Positions 7,648 to 15,003 are shown, numbered from the stretch's first letter. The stretch is DNA of 64,000 nt from an uncultured Catenibacillus sp. (GCA_934339005.1 CAKRHR010000010.1:12958-76957), one strand, 5' to 3'. The notes: generated by a model from the sequence alone, not told the origin. Numbers and translations: made by a program.

Positions 7648-7881
7648 TCATTCCACTACACAACTATGCCGTGTTATGAAATTGTGTAGCCGTTTGCCCA
7701 ATGCTCTCAAACTTTTCACTATCAAGCTTTGTTTTTCTTCCTGTATCATGCTATAAGTCCACTGTATGTCGGCTATCGCCGCATCTAGTGATTTATTAAG
7801 TGCCGATTCATCCTGAATCTGCACCGCCGGGGAATGTCTGAGATAATACAATAGCATTCGTTTAATAAATTCATCATCCAT
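7648..7881 (-). CDS. Small phage protein, unknown function
   Basis: This 77-aa protein begins MDDEFIKRMLLYYLRHSPAVQ, with ATG behind GAGGGATAGTA. It is helical, without signal or membrane segment, and ends in a short HNFITRHSCVVE tail. It is the second gene of the leftward operon, 2 bp after the previous stop, so it is probably an early regulatory or replication accessory protein. I do not recognise the family. Confidence 0.6.
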   Translation of the reverse strand: MDDEFIKRMLLYYLRHSPAVQIQDESALNKSLDAAIADIQWTYSMIQEEKQSLIVKSLRALGKRLHNFITRHSCVVE

Positions 7882-7883
7882 TA

Positions 7884-8078
7884 CTATCCCTCATATCTAC
7901 ATCTGCAACTGTTAAACACTAATTTGCGTTCTACAGTTTTATTATATCGTTCATCTTCTTGGTAAATCTCATATGTTAAACCATCTGACATTACAGCCAA
8001 TACATACACTAACGCGCCATAATATTCCACAAACTGAGCATTAAATTTACCATTACAATAAACCATGTACCTAAACAT
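7884..8078 (-). CDS. Small phage early protein, unknown function
   Basis: This 64-aa product begins MFRYMVYCNGKFNAQFVEYYG. I chose the ATG at 8078 because AGAAGG lies 7 nt upstream; a GTG three codons earlier is possible. It is rich in Tyr, Arg and Cys, with a beta-type pattern and no membrane segment. It is the first gene after the repressed leftward promoter and so would be expressed on induction. The family is not recognised. Confidence 0.55.
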   Translation of the reverse strand: MFRYMVYCNGKFNAQFVEYYGALVYVLAVMSDGLTYEIYQEDERYNKTVERKLVFNSCRCRYEG

Positions 8079-8203
8079 TTTTTGCACCTTCTTTCTGAAA
8101 CTTGTACCGTATAAGAGCGATACATTTTTCTATACAACAACCTTAAAAAGTGATATTATGAAAGTAAAAAATATATGTGAAAAGGTATCACTTTTATAGT
8201 TTG

Positions 8204-8253
8204 ATTATATTACGCAAATGCGTAGTTGTCAATATATTTTTACGCGTTTGCGT
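8204..8253 (-). promoter_or_regulatory. Leftward phage promoter with repressor operators
   Basis: On the minus strand TTGACA (8227-8232) and TATAAT (8204-8209) are separated by exactly 17 bp, both at full consensus. An operator-like palindrome ACGCA-AA-TGCGT fills the spacer (8212-8223). A second copy ACGCG-TT-TGCGT lies 30 bp away (8242-8253) and overlaps a TATAAT (8253-8258) reading toward the repressor. A repressor bound here would block leftward transcription and probably control its own gene. Confidence 0.85.
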
Positions 8254-8273
8254 ATAATTTTAAGGAGATTATT

Positions 8274-8633
8274 ATGACTATTAATCAACGTATCTTTAAA
8301 TTGTTAGAAGAAAGAAACCTTAAATCATCAGATTTAGCTAGTTGTTTAAATATTCGAGATTCGACCGTTTGCACATGGAAAAGCCGCGGAACAAATCCGC
8401 CTTCCGACTATTTGTTACGCATTTGCGAATTTTTGAATGTTTCTGCAAATTATTTATTATCAGGAGAGGAGGTCACACCAAAACTCAGCCCTAACGAATC
8501 TGAACTTCTGGAACTATTTAATCAACTTCCAGAACGTGAACAGCTTAAAGTTATTGGAATAGTTGAGGAAAAAGTTAAAAATCTTACACCGGAATCAATG
8601 CCGGGTAAGTCATCAACTTCAAAAGTTGGATGA
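8274..8633 (+). CDS. CI-like phage repressor (XRE-family HTH)
   Basis: This 119-aa protein begins MTINQRIFKLLEERNLKSSDLASCLNI, with an HTH_XRE domain at about residues 5-65 (the recognition helix region is around RDSTVCTWKSRGTNP). A short linker and an acidic, helical dimerisation tail follow (NESELLELFNQLPEREQLKVIG). The ATG at 8274 follows TAAGGAG; an in-frame upstream start overlaps the operator and lacks a site. It is divergent from the lytic operon, with two palindromes in the shared promoter, the standard layout of a lysogeny switch. It has no RecA-type cleavage domain (no LexA/CI peptidase part), so the inducing signal is not evident. Confidence 0.92.
   Translation: MTINQRIFKLLEERNLKSSDLASCLNIRDSTVCTWKSRGTNPPSDYLLRICEFLNVSANYLLSGEEVTPKLSPNESELLELFNQLPEREQLKVIGIVEEKVKNLTPESMPGKSSTSKVG
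8417..8428. promoter_or_regulatory. Third operator-like palindrome inside repressor gene
   Basis: ACGCA-TT-TGCGA matches the two promoter palindromes except for the last base. It lies within the repressor coding sequence, about 190 bp downstream of them. It may act as an auxiliary operator allowing looping; it could also be chance constrained by the codons for Leu-Arg-Ile-Cys. Confidence 0.4.
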
Positions 8634-8670
8634 GGAAATACAAAGATATACGAGGGAGTACAAGAAAGTA

Positions 8671-9372
8671 ATGGGAATGGAATTTTTAAAGTATGCCATT
8701 ATTATCACTGTTGTTGTCGTAGGTATTGCGGCATATTTAGAGAACAATAAATTTAAAACATCCAGTTATGGAAAGCAAAGCAAATCCACCTTCTGGAAAG
8801 TTATCAATGACAAAGGAACTCATGGCGAATATCGAATGTCGCAAGTTCTTGATACCACACCATTTGAAAAGAAGCTTATTTATAATGTTTATCTTCCAAA
8901 GAAGAAAGAAGGCGAAACCACCGAAGTTGATATTATAATGATTAGTTCTAAAGGTATTTACGTTATTGAAAATAAAAACTATGCAGGTTGGATTTTTGGA
9001 AATGAAAAAGACCAGAAATGGTGTGAAACACTGAAAGGCAAAAAATACTTTTTTTACAATCCGATAAAACAAAACAATACCCACATTAAATATCTTGAAA
9101 ATCTATTACAAATCGGAAATGAGAAATACACTTCATTAATTACATTCAATCTCGCCGCAGACTTAAAGAAAGTCACTGTCAAAAGTGAAAACATCCATGT
9201 TATTGCCTATAATAATCTTTCTGCTTTTCTTGAGAAAGAAAAAGCCAGACCTGACTGTCTGACATCCGAAGAAATTAATAAGATTTATGACACATTGTTA
9301 CCATTAACACAGGTGACAGAAGAACAGAAACAAGAACATATTAAAACTATCCAGGACAAATACAAAAAATAA
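8671..9372 (+). CDS. NERD-domain membrane protein carried by prophage
   Basis: This protein of about 233 aa has one N-terminal membrane helix (FLKYAIIITVVVVGIAAYL) and a NERD (nuclease-related) domain at about residues 45-165. The typical conserved line is visible: GEYR near the start, then EVDIIMISSKGIYVIENKNYAGWIFG and a following W. These carry the Asp, Glu and Lys expected for a PD-(D/E)XK-like fold. The start is the ATG at 8671 behind GAGGGAG, 12 nt away; ATG 8677 is possible. It follows the repressor by 37 bp on the same strand and ends just before attR, so it would be expressed in the lysogen. A role in superinfection exclusion or host defence is inferred from position only. Confidence 0.85.
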   Translation: MGMEFLKYAIIITVVVVGIAAYLENNKFKTSSYGKQSKSTFWKVINDKGTHGEYRMSQVLDTTPFEKKLIYNVYLPKKKEGETTEVDIIMISSKGIYVIENKNYAGWIFGNEKDQKWCETLKGKKYFFYNPIKQNNTHIKYLENLLQIGNEKYTSLITFNLAADLKKVTVKSENIHVIAYNNLSAFLEKEKARPDCLTSEEINKIYDTLLPLTQVTEEQKQEHIKTIQDKYKK

Positions 9373-9378
9373 GATTTT

Positions 9379-9489
9379 CTCTTAATCAGGGTGTCCAGGG
9401 TTCGAGCCCCTGGAGGCGCACACAAAGGCACTGTTTTTGCAGACTTAGGAGCTGCGGGGGCGGTGCTTTTTTCATGTGTTGGGGCGGAT
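9379..9489 (+). repeat. attR direct repeat (displaced tRNA-Lys 3' half)
   Basis: This is an identical copy of 711-821. It contains the last 42 nt of tRNA-Lys (9379-9420) and a copy of the tRNA terminator (9428-9472), but no tRNA 5' half, so it is not a functional tRNA gene. Confidence 0.95.
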
Positions 9490-9714
9490 CAGCGCGAACG
9501 TTTGAAAAAGGTGTCACTTTTTGTCGAGCAATAATAATTGATTTTCTTCTATTTGCGCTATAAAATGTCATTATCAATTGATTTCAGCGCGCGGTTATTG
9601 ATAACATTTTATGTTTTAGAATTACAGGAATAGCATTCGCTACGGAGTAATTTGTAACATCGAGTTCGGGGAAATATCTATTAACCCTGATAGCATCTTA
9701 TTTTAGGAGAAATT
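9490..9714. other. Host flank with inverted repeat and copy of dispersed palindrome
   Basis: The first 45 bp are a diverged version of 822-866 and include an iterated-motif copy (9507-9522). An imperfect inverted repeat lies at 9561-9611 (TAAAATG-N-TATCAAT against ATTGATAACATTTTA). The 40-bp dispersed palindrome copy is at 9618-9657. The nuclease gene follows. Confidence 0.6.
9618..9657 (+). repeat. Dispersed 40-bp palindromic repeat, copy A
   Basis: The layout is GAATTAC - spacer - ATAGC ATTC GCTAC - spacer - GTAATTT. Outer and inner arms are inverted repeats, so the strand can fold into a stem-loop. Related copies are at 15711-15750 (opposite strand) and 45995-46034. Confidence 0.75.
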
Positions 9715-10764
9715 ATGAATATAGATTCTACATATGCATCTTTATCTAACACGCCACCAAAGCAAAACCCGCCTGACAGTCCAGCTTCATTTTCAGCATC
9801 CATTGAACAGCTCTCAGGTCCATTAAAATACACACTAAAAAACGATTATCTTTTCAAAGCTACTTTTCAAAAAAATCAACACGTCCTTCATGGTTTTCTG
9901 TCAAGCCTCTTAAATATCCCCATTACAGATATCACCCATACTCATATCGAAAATCCCATTCAGATTGGAGCCGATATCACAAACAAAGATATGATTCTTG
10001 ATCTACTTGTCACCCTCAACCATGAACGTCGAATTAATATTGAACTTCAGATATTACATCAATCCTTTTGGCCTGAACGTTCTCTCGGTTATGCATGTAA
10101 GACATTTACAAACCAACTTAAAAAGGGACAAAATTATGACACTTTGATGCAAACAATACATATTGCCATTATTGACTTCCCACTCTTTCCAGATGAGCAG
10201 ATTTTCTACTCTCAGAACTTTTTTACAGATACAATAACCCGGCGAATTTATAGTGACAAACTCGGTATCTATGTGCTATGCTTAAAACATATAGAACATG
10301 CAACCCAGGCAGATTATGACAGCGGCCTGTATCAATGGGCAAAGCTTTTTTCTGCCACCACATGGGAGGAATTGAAGATGATTGCACAAAATAATACAAC
10401 TATAAGTGATGCCGTTTGTACCATTCAGGAACTTACTGCCGATGAACGTGTCCGCCTGCAATGTGAAGCCCGTGAGCGTTATGAACGTGATTGGAACTCT
10501 GAGATGTCCGCCATGCATAAAAAAGGATTACAGGAGGGTATTCAACAAGAACGCGAGCGAAACCGCCTGGAACAACAGAAAAATTTAGAATTAATTAAAG
10601 CAAAAGATTCGGAATTAAAAGAACGAGATTCTCAATTGAAAATTCAGAATTCTCAGCTAAAAGCCAAAGAATCCCAACTGGAAACCATGAACTCTGAAAT
10701 GCAAAGTTTAAAAGCTGAACTTGAGGCTTTAAAAACACAGTTGTCCTCATATAATCTAAAATAA
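9715..10764 (+). CDS. Rpn-family PD-(D/E)XK nuclease / putative transposase, paralog 1
   Basis: This 349-aa protein belongs to the Rpn/PDDEXK-family transposase group (TIGR01784-like). Recognisable segments are LKNDYLFKATF near residue 40, the nuclease core DMILDLLVTLNHERRINIELQ (Asp ... Glu-x-Gln) at about 98-118, and the later YSDKLGIYVLCL and WAKLFSATTWEEL. The C-terminus (after about 280) is a long charged coiled coil with repeated ESQL/NSQL heptads. Family members cut DNA and promote RecA-independent recombination. The ATG follows TTTTAGGAGAAATT. A second paralog lies 1.2 kb downstream, with a 424-bp identical tract (10130-10553). It has no terminal repeats of its own. Confidence 0.88.
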   Translation: MNIDSTYASLSNTPPKQNPPDSPASFSASIEQLSGPLKYTLKNDYLFKATFQKNQHVLHGFLSSLLNIPITDITHTHIENPIQIGADITNKDMILDLLVTLNHERRINIELQILHQSFWPERSLGYACKTFTNQLKKGQNYDTLMQTIHIAIIDFPLFPDEQIFYSQNFFTDTITRRIYSDKLGIYVLCLKHIEHATQADYDSGLYQWAKLFSATTWEELKMIAQNNTTISDAVCTIQELTADERVRLQCEARERYERDWNSEMSAMHKKGLQEGIQQERERNRLEQQKNLELIKAKDSELKERDSQLKIQNSQLKAKESQLETMNSEMQSLKAELEALKTQLSSYNLK

Positions 10765-10848
10765 TTTGATATTTCATGATACACTGTTTAAAACATCTGT
10801 ATCAACTTTTCAAAATATACTTCAGAAATTAAAGGAGGCTATCATGAT

Positions 10849-11877
10849 ATGAAGCAAATTACATTAGGAAAAACAGGTATTCAAACACCCCAAAATGCAT
10901 TTGGTGCATTGCCTGTACAGCGAGTATCTATGGAACAGGCTGTCAAAATCTTACAGCGTGCTTATGAAGGCGGTATGACATTTTTTGACACAGCAAGAGC
11001 ATACAGCAACAGTGAAGAAAAACTTGGCCAGGCCTTTTCAGGTATGCGTGATAAAATTTACATTGCAACAAAAACAGCGGCAACAAATCCTGATGATTTC
11101 TGGCGTCAGTTAGAACAATCGCTGACATTATTAAAAACCGATTATGTAGATCTCTATCAATTCCACTGTGTCGGACAATGTTATCGTCCGGATGATGGCA
11201 CAGGTATGTATGAATGCATGTTAAAAGCCAAAGAACAAGGCATGATTCGCCATATTGGTGTTACCGCCCACAAAATCGGTATTGCTCAGGAATGTGTTGC
11301 CTCAGGTCTGTATGAAACACTGCAATTTCCATTCAGTTATTTATCCTCAAATCAGGAAATTGATCTGGTGAAAGCCTGTTCCGAGCAGGACATGGGATTC
11401 ATCGCCATGAAAGGGCTTGCTGGCGGCTTGATTCATAACTCCAAAGCTGCTATGGCTTATATGACACAATTCGACAATGTCCTTCCGATTTGGGGTATTC
11501 AAAAAGAAACTGAACTTGAAGAATGGCTTTCATATATGGATAATACCCCAGAGATGGACACTGAGATTTCTGCTTATATTGAAAATGAAAAGCAGGAATT
11601 AACTGGTGATTTTTGTCGTGGCTGCGGCTATTGCATGCCATGTCCTGCAGGTATCACAATCAATCAGTGCGCACGTATGTCCCTGATGCTTCGCCGTGCC
11701 CCAAGTGCAGACTGGTTATCTGAAAAATGGCAGGAAGAAATGAAAAAAATTGAGAACTGCCTTGAATGTGGCAAATGCCGAAGCAAATGTCCATATGAAT
11801 TGAACACACCAGAACTTTTAAAGAAAAACTATGAGGATTATAAGAAAGTTCTCGCCGGTGAGGTATCTGTTGACTAA
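10849..11877 (+). CDS. Aldo/keto reductase with C-terminal 4Fe-4S domain
   Basis: The 342-aa product has an aldo/keto reductase barrel at residues 1-240. Visible features are FFDTARAYSNSEEKLGQAF with the catalytic Asp and Tyr, TKTAA with the Lys, and FHCVGQ for the His-type region. A ferredoxin-like tail holds two Cys clusters (CRGCGYCMPC and CLECGKCRSKC). Such AKR-ferredoxin proteins reduce small carbonyl compounds, using NAD(P)H and probably passing electrons through the cluster; the substrate is unknown. The start at 10849 follows AAAGGAGG; a nearer ATG at 10844 closes after two codons. It lies alone between the two nuclease paralogs and has its own terminator. Confidence 0.92.
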   Translation: MKQITLGKTGIQTPQNAFGALPVQRVSMEQAVKILQRAYEGGMTFFDTARAYSNSEEKLGQAFSGMRDKIYIATKTAATNPDDFWRQLEQSLTLLKTDYVDLYQFHCVGQCYRPDDGTGMYECMLKAKEQGMIRHIGVTAHKIGIAQECVASGLYETLQFPFSYLSSNQEIDLVKACSEQDMGFIAMKGLAGGLIHNSKAAMAYMTQFDNVLPIWGIQKETELEEWLSYMDNTPEMDTEISAYIENEKQELTGDFCRGCGYCMPCPAGITINQCARMSLMLRRAPSADWLSEKWQEEMKKIENCLECGKCRSKCPYELNTPELLKKNYEDYKKVLAGEVSVD

Positions 11878-11907
11878 TCCCCAGACTAACATATCTATAA
11901 TACTCAA

Positions 11908-11960
11908 AAGAGCTGTGTACCGCCATTTATATCGACTATATACATAGCTCTTAATTTTTT
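11908..11960 (+). terminator. Terminator of aldo/keto reductase
   Basis: AAGAGCTGTGTA (11908-11919) pairs with TACATAGCTCTT (11941-11952) with one mismatch, and AATTTTTT follows. Confidence 0.8.
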
Positions 11961-12022
11961 AGATTTTATTAATTATTTTTACACAAATTGCCTTTTTTAC
12001 ACTTATATCCTTAGGAGAATTT

Positions 12023-13006
12023 ATGAATACAGATTCCACATATGTAGCTTTATCTAATACTCCACCAAAGCGAACTCCACCTGATAATTCCGCTTTATTT
12101 ACAACCTCCATTGAACAGCTTTCAGGTCCACTAAAATACACTCTTAAAAATGATTATCTTTTCAAAGCCACTTTTCAAAAAAATCAACACGTTCTTCATG
12201 GTTTTCTGTCAAGCCTCTTACATATCCCCATTACTGATATCACAGATACGCATATCGAAAATCCTATTCAGATCGGGGCTGATATTACAAACAAAGATAT
12301 GATTCTTGACCTGCTTGTCACACTCAACCATGAACGACAAATTAATATTGAACTTCAGGTATTACACCAATCCTTCTGGCCTGAACGTTCACTTGGTTAT
12401 GCCTGCCGTACCTTTACAAATCAGCTTAAAAAGGGCAAAAATTATGACACTTTGATGCAAACAATACATATTGCCATTATTGACTTCCCACTCTTTCCAG
12501 ATGAGCAGATTTTCTACTCTCAGAACTTTTTTACAGATACAATAACCCGGCGAATTTATAGTGACAAACTCGGTATCTATGTGCTATGCTTAAAACATAT
12601 AGAACATGCAACCCAGGCAGATTATGACAGCGGCCTGTATCAATGGGCAAAGCTTTTTTCTGCCACCACATGGGAGGAATTGAAGATGATTGCACAAAAT
12701 AATACAACTATAAGTGATGCCGTTTGTACCATTCAGGAACTTACTGCCGATGAACGTGTCCGCCTGCAATGTGAAGCCCGTGAGCGTTATGAACGTGATT
12801 GGAACTCTGAGATGTCCGCCATGCATAAAAAAGGATTACAGGAGGGTATTCAACAAGAACGTGAACGAAACCGCCTGGAACAACAGAAAAATTTAGATTT
12901 AATTAAGGCGAAAAATTCTGAATTAGAAACAAAAGCAGCTCAGATAGAAGCTCTATCTTCTGAATTGGAACGTCTAAAAGCTGAACTCGCAACATTAAAG
13001 GCCTGA
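12023..13006 (+). CDS. Rpn-family PD-(D/E)XK nuclease / putative transposase, paralog 2
   Basis: This 327-aa paralog of the 9715-10764 gene has the same domain order: N-terminal LKNDYLFKATF, core DMILDLLVTLNHERQINIELQ and a C-terminal coiled coil. The coil is shorter and differs in its last 30 residues (LETKAAQIEALSSELERLKA). The N-terminal third differs by many silent and several amino-acid changes, while 12438-12861 is base-for-base identical to paralog 1, pointing to recent gene conversion. ATG follows CCTTAGGAGAATTT. It is followed by a strong terminator. Activity is inferred from the family. Confidence 0.88.
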   Translation: MNTDSTYVALSNTPPKRTPPDNSALFTTSIEQLSGPLKYTLKNDYLFKATFQKNQHVLHGFLSSLLHIPITDITDTHIENPIQIGADITNKDMILDLLVTLNHERQINIELQVLHQSFWPERSLGYACRTFTNQLKKGKNYDTLMQTIHIAIIDFPLFPDEQIFYSQNFFTDTITRRIYSDKLGIYVLCLKHIEHATQADYDSGLYQWAKLFSATTWEELKMIAQNNTTISDAVCTIQELTADERVRLQCEARERYERDWNSEMSAMHKKGLQEGIQQERERNRLEQQKNLDLIKAKNSELETKAAQIEALSSELERLKAELATLKA

Positions 13007-13013
13007 TTCTGCA

Positions 13014-13070
13014 AGAACAGAGCTACATTCACAACATATTTTTACATGTAGCTCTGTTCTGATATTTTTA
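13014..13070 (+). terminator. Terminator of nuclease paralog 2
   Basis: AGAACAGAGCTACAT (13014-13028) pairs perfectly with ATGTAGCTCTGTTCT (13046-13060) over 15 bp, and ATATTTTT follows. Confidence 0.9.
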
Positions 13071-13283
13071 ACTATAAATTTTCCAAGCATCTAATGTTGC
13101 ATATCGCATCCATTGATAATTTTGAGCAATCCACTTCTGTTCCTCTTTATGTAAATCAAGCATTGTCCGCCCTTTGTGATAGCAAACACAACCTGTAGCA
13201 TCAGGCAAGAATAAACCTGTATTAAAAAAAGCAACTCCCCTTTTATCATTTCCCATTCCACCAATAATTCTGATAATCCCCAT
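13068..13283 (-). CDS. Small hypothetical protein, possibly a gene remnant
   Basis: This 71-aa ORF begins at the ATG at 13283 (MGIIRIIGGMGNDKRGVAFFN) without a good ribosome binding site. The C-terminal half (LHKEEQKWIAQNYQWMRYATLDAWKIYS) looks like a genuine folded segment with conserved Trp and Tyr. The short length and weak start suggest either a small real protein or the 3' end of a decayed gene. I do not recognise the family. Its stop lies within the terminator tail of the opposing nuclease gene. Confidence 0.35.
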   Translation of the reverse strand: MGIIRIIGGMGNDKRGVAFFNTGLFLPDATGCVCYHKGRTMLDLHKEEQKWIAQNYQWMRYATLDAWKIYS

Positions 13284-13419
13284 TCTCAAATTTTTACTAT
13301 AAAAATATTATAGCACAGATATTTTTTCATTTTGCGCGGGAAAAGGGTTATTTTTTTACAAGTAAAAAATCAATCTGCTCTGTATATATCCCACATTACC
13401 ATCGATGCGACCACACATC

Positions 13420-13463
13420 AAAAAAAGCCCCTCCACCCATTTTTTCATTCGGGTGGAAGGGCT
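13420..13463 (-). terminator. Terminator of lipoprotein gene
   Basis: AGCCCCTCCACCC and GGGTGGAAGGGCT form a 12-bp stem with one mismatch. On the minus strand a T-rich run (TTTTTTT) follows, so it ends the leftward lipoprotein transcript. Confidence 0.85.
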
Positions 13464-13470
13464 ATGTTTT

Positions 13471-13542
13471 ATGTCATTGTCTTAATCTTGCTGAATTTTT
13501 AATGTCATTGTCTTAATTTTACTGAATCTTTAATGTCATTGT
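13471..13542. repeat. 31-bp tandem repeat duplicating the 3' end of the lipoprotein gene
   Basis: Two 31-bp units (13471-13501 and 13502-13532), each starting ATGTCATTGT, and a partial third unit (13533-13542) lie across the stop codon of the lipoprotein gene. The coding copy gives the C-terminal MTLKIQ; the outer units are untranslated remnants. It is most simply explained by replication slippage. Confidence 0.8.
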
Positions 13543-14502
13543 TTCTGAATAGATTTCATCGTAAGTATCAGAATCTTTAACACTGACTGTCATTTCGAGT
13601 TCTTCAATACCTTCGATACTGTTTTCCTCAAAATCTTCTTTTGACCATGTCATCTGGGAGTATGCACTGTGATTTCCACCAACTTCGCAGCCCCAGTATG
13701 GTTCCATCATAATTCCATTAACAGATACACTATTTGCAGTTACATAGATTGCTTTATCTGTTTTATTTGTGATGTAATATTCTACATATTCTCCGTAATA
13801 GTCATCATTAAAAATACCTGTACAGATAATTTTCACATCGTCTGTATCAACAATGATCTCATCTGTTTCACCTGCTGGTCTTTCATAAACAGCAGCTTTG
13901 TCTTCGCCATAAGGATAAACGTGTACAACTTCGTCTTTGAAAATATCATCATATGCTTCATCGTATGCGCCAAAATTCAATTCAAAATCTGAAAAATCTT
14001 CTCTATTTAAACCTTCCAGATCAGAACTATACCATTCGATAGCTACATTGGCTTTCTTACCTGCAGCAACATCTGCAGATTCATATGGATTAATTTCAAG
14101 ACCATTAATTGCTGCTGTGTATAATGATAATGTAAAGTTTGTATCAGACTTGTTTTCAATAGTGATTTTCATAACCATATCACCATATTCATCTTCAAGC
14201 TGAAGGCTGTTGACTGTCACTGTAGCCCATTCATTATCAATAACTGTCTGACCACCGAGGTCAATGACACCGCTTTGAGCGTCTGAATTGTCTTCACCGC
14301 CCTGGTCTGCATTATCTGCATTGTCAGCATTATCTGCACCATCTGTATCAGCAGCATCTGATTTGTCATTCTTTGCCACTGCACCTGTTGTTTCCTTTAT
14401 GCTATTAAGGGCGTCTTTTAAATCTTTTGCTTTACCGCATGCAGGCATAGAAAAAATCATTAATCCGGCAAGCACTAATGCTATCAGTCGTTTTGTTTTC
14501 AT
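13519..14502 (-). CDS. Secreted lipoprotein with two immunoglobulin-like domains
   Basis: This 327-aa protein starts MKTKRLIALVLAGLMIFSMPACGK, a lipoprotein signal with Cys22 as the likely lipid site. A disordered acidic linker with an ADN repeat (DGADNADNADNADQ) follows. After it come two similar beta domains: about 90-200 with VTVNSLQLEDEYGDMVMKITIENKSD, and about 220-325 with IICTGIFNDDYYGEYVEYYITNKTD. These have the layout of DUF4352/telokin-type accessory domains. It would be anchored outside the membrane; the ligand is unknown. It is a single gene with its own terminator. Confidence 0.85.
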   Translation of the reverse strand: MKTKRLIALVLAGLMIFSMPACGKAKDLKDALNSIKETTGAVAKNDKSDAADTDGADNADNADNADQGGEDNSDAQSGVIDLGGQTVIDNEWATVTVNSLQLEDEYGDMVMKITIENKSDTNFTLSLYTAAINGLEINPYESADVAAGKKANVAIEWYSSDLEGLNREDFSDFELNFGAYDEAYDDIFKDEVVHVYPYGEDKAAVYERPAGETDEIIVDTDDVKIICTGIFNDDYYGEYVEYYITNKTDKAIYVTANSVSVNGIMMEPYWGCEVGGNHSAYSQMTWSKEDFEENSIEGIEELEMTVSVKDSDTYDEIYSETMTLKIQ

Positions 14503-15003
14503 AATATCTCTCCTCTCGCTCTACGATTACATTCTGTAATCCCCTGAACTTATTAAATTATATGTATTTTAAATATACCATATAGTAAACCAAAAATCAC
14601 TACTTTATTATAATATTTGCAAAATATTACATTATTTCTATCTGCCTCCTGTTTTTTATAATGACTTCTCCTTCCATTTTTTGAATGGCACATCACTGAC
14701 CGTTTACTATATAAATATTATATGCTATTCTCCGACTGCAACGCCCTACCCTATCGTGGAGTTTTTCACTTCTATTTGACATCTTATGAAAAGAATAACG
14801 CAATTTTGTACTGTATCGTTTTTCAAATTTCCGCTATCTCTGACCAGTTATATATTGAAGTTCTTCTGAAAAAATGTTATTATCAACCTGCTGTGATTTA
14901 CTTAAACTCACAACAGCAAAGTATCATTCACCGATATATGCGGTATAAAATAATACTTGAAATACAACAATTTATGATTAATTAAATCCACTTGGAGGTT
15001 CTT
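14503..15003. other. Intergenic region with long-range inverted repeat
   Basis: This 500-bp gap lies between the divergent lipoprotein gene and trmB. ATATAGTAAAC at 14580-14590 is repeated in inverse orientation at 14702-14712, with partial extension of both arms (AATAT). This could mark a small miniature element of about 145 bp or a paired operator. An 87-codon ORF at 14722-14985 has no ribosome binding site and unusual composition; I do not call it a gene. Confidence 0.5.

Larger units (their letters stand above)
711..9489. mobile_element. Filamentous (inovirus-type) prophage integrated in tRNA-Lys
   Basis: The element is bounded by two identical 111-bp direct repeats, so its unit length is 8668 bp. 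It encodes a tyrosine integrase, a probable rolling-circle replication initiator, a Zot/pI ATPase with Walker A, and a pIII-like tip protein with signal peptide and C-terminal anchor. It also encodes a 73-aa pVI-like membrane protein, a 54-aa major coat protein candidate followed by a terminator, and small membrane proteins. The gene order V - small membrane - VIII - terminator - III - VI - I matches classical Ff phages. A CI-like repressor and a NERD protein are transcribed in the opposite direction. No pIV secretin is present, as expected for a single-membrane host. The family call rests on synteny, sizes and the Zot motif; no homology search was possible. Confidence 0.9.

Noticed and set aside
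8226..8273. Longer start for the phage repressor
   Set aside because: The extra 16 codons overlap the promoter and operator, and the ATG at 8274 has its own TAAGGAG site.
9379..9420. Second tRNA-Lys gene
   Set aside because: Only the 3' half is present as part of attR; the 5' half and promoter are missing.
14722..14985. 87-codon ORF upstream of trmB
   Set aside because: It has no ribosome binding site, unusual composition (AT-rich, many Tyr and Ile) and no recognisable domain.
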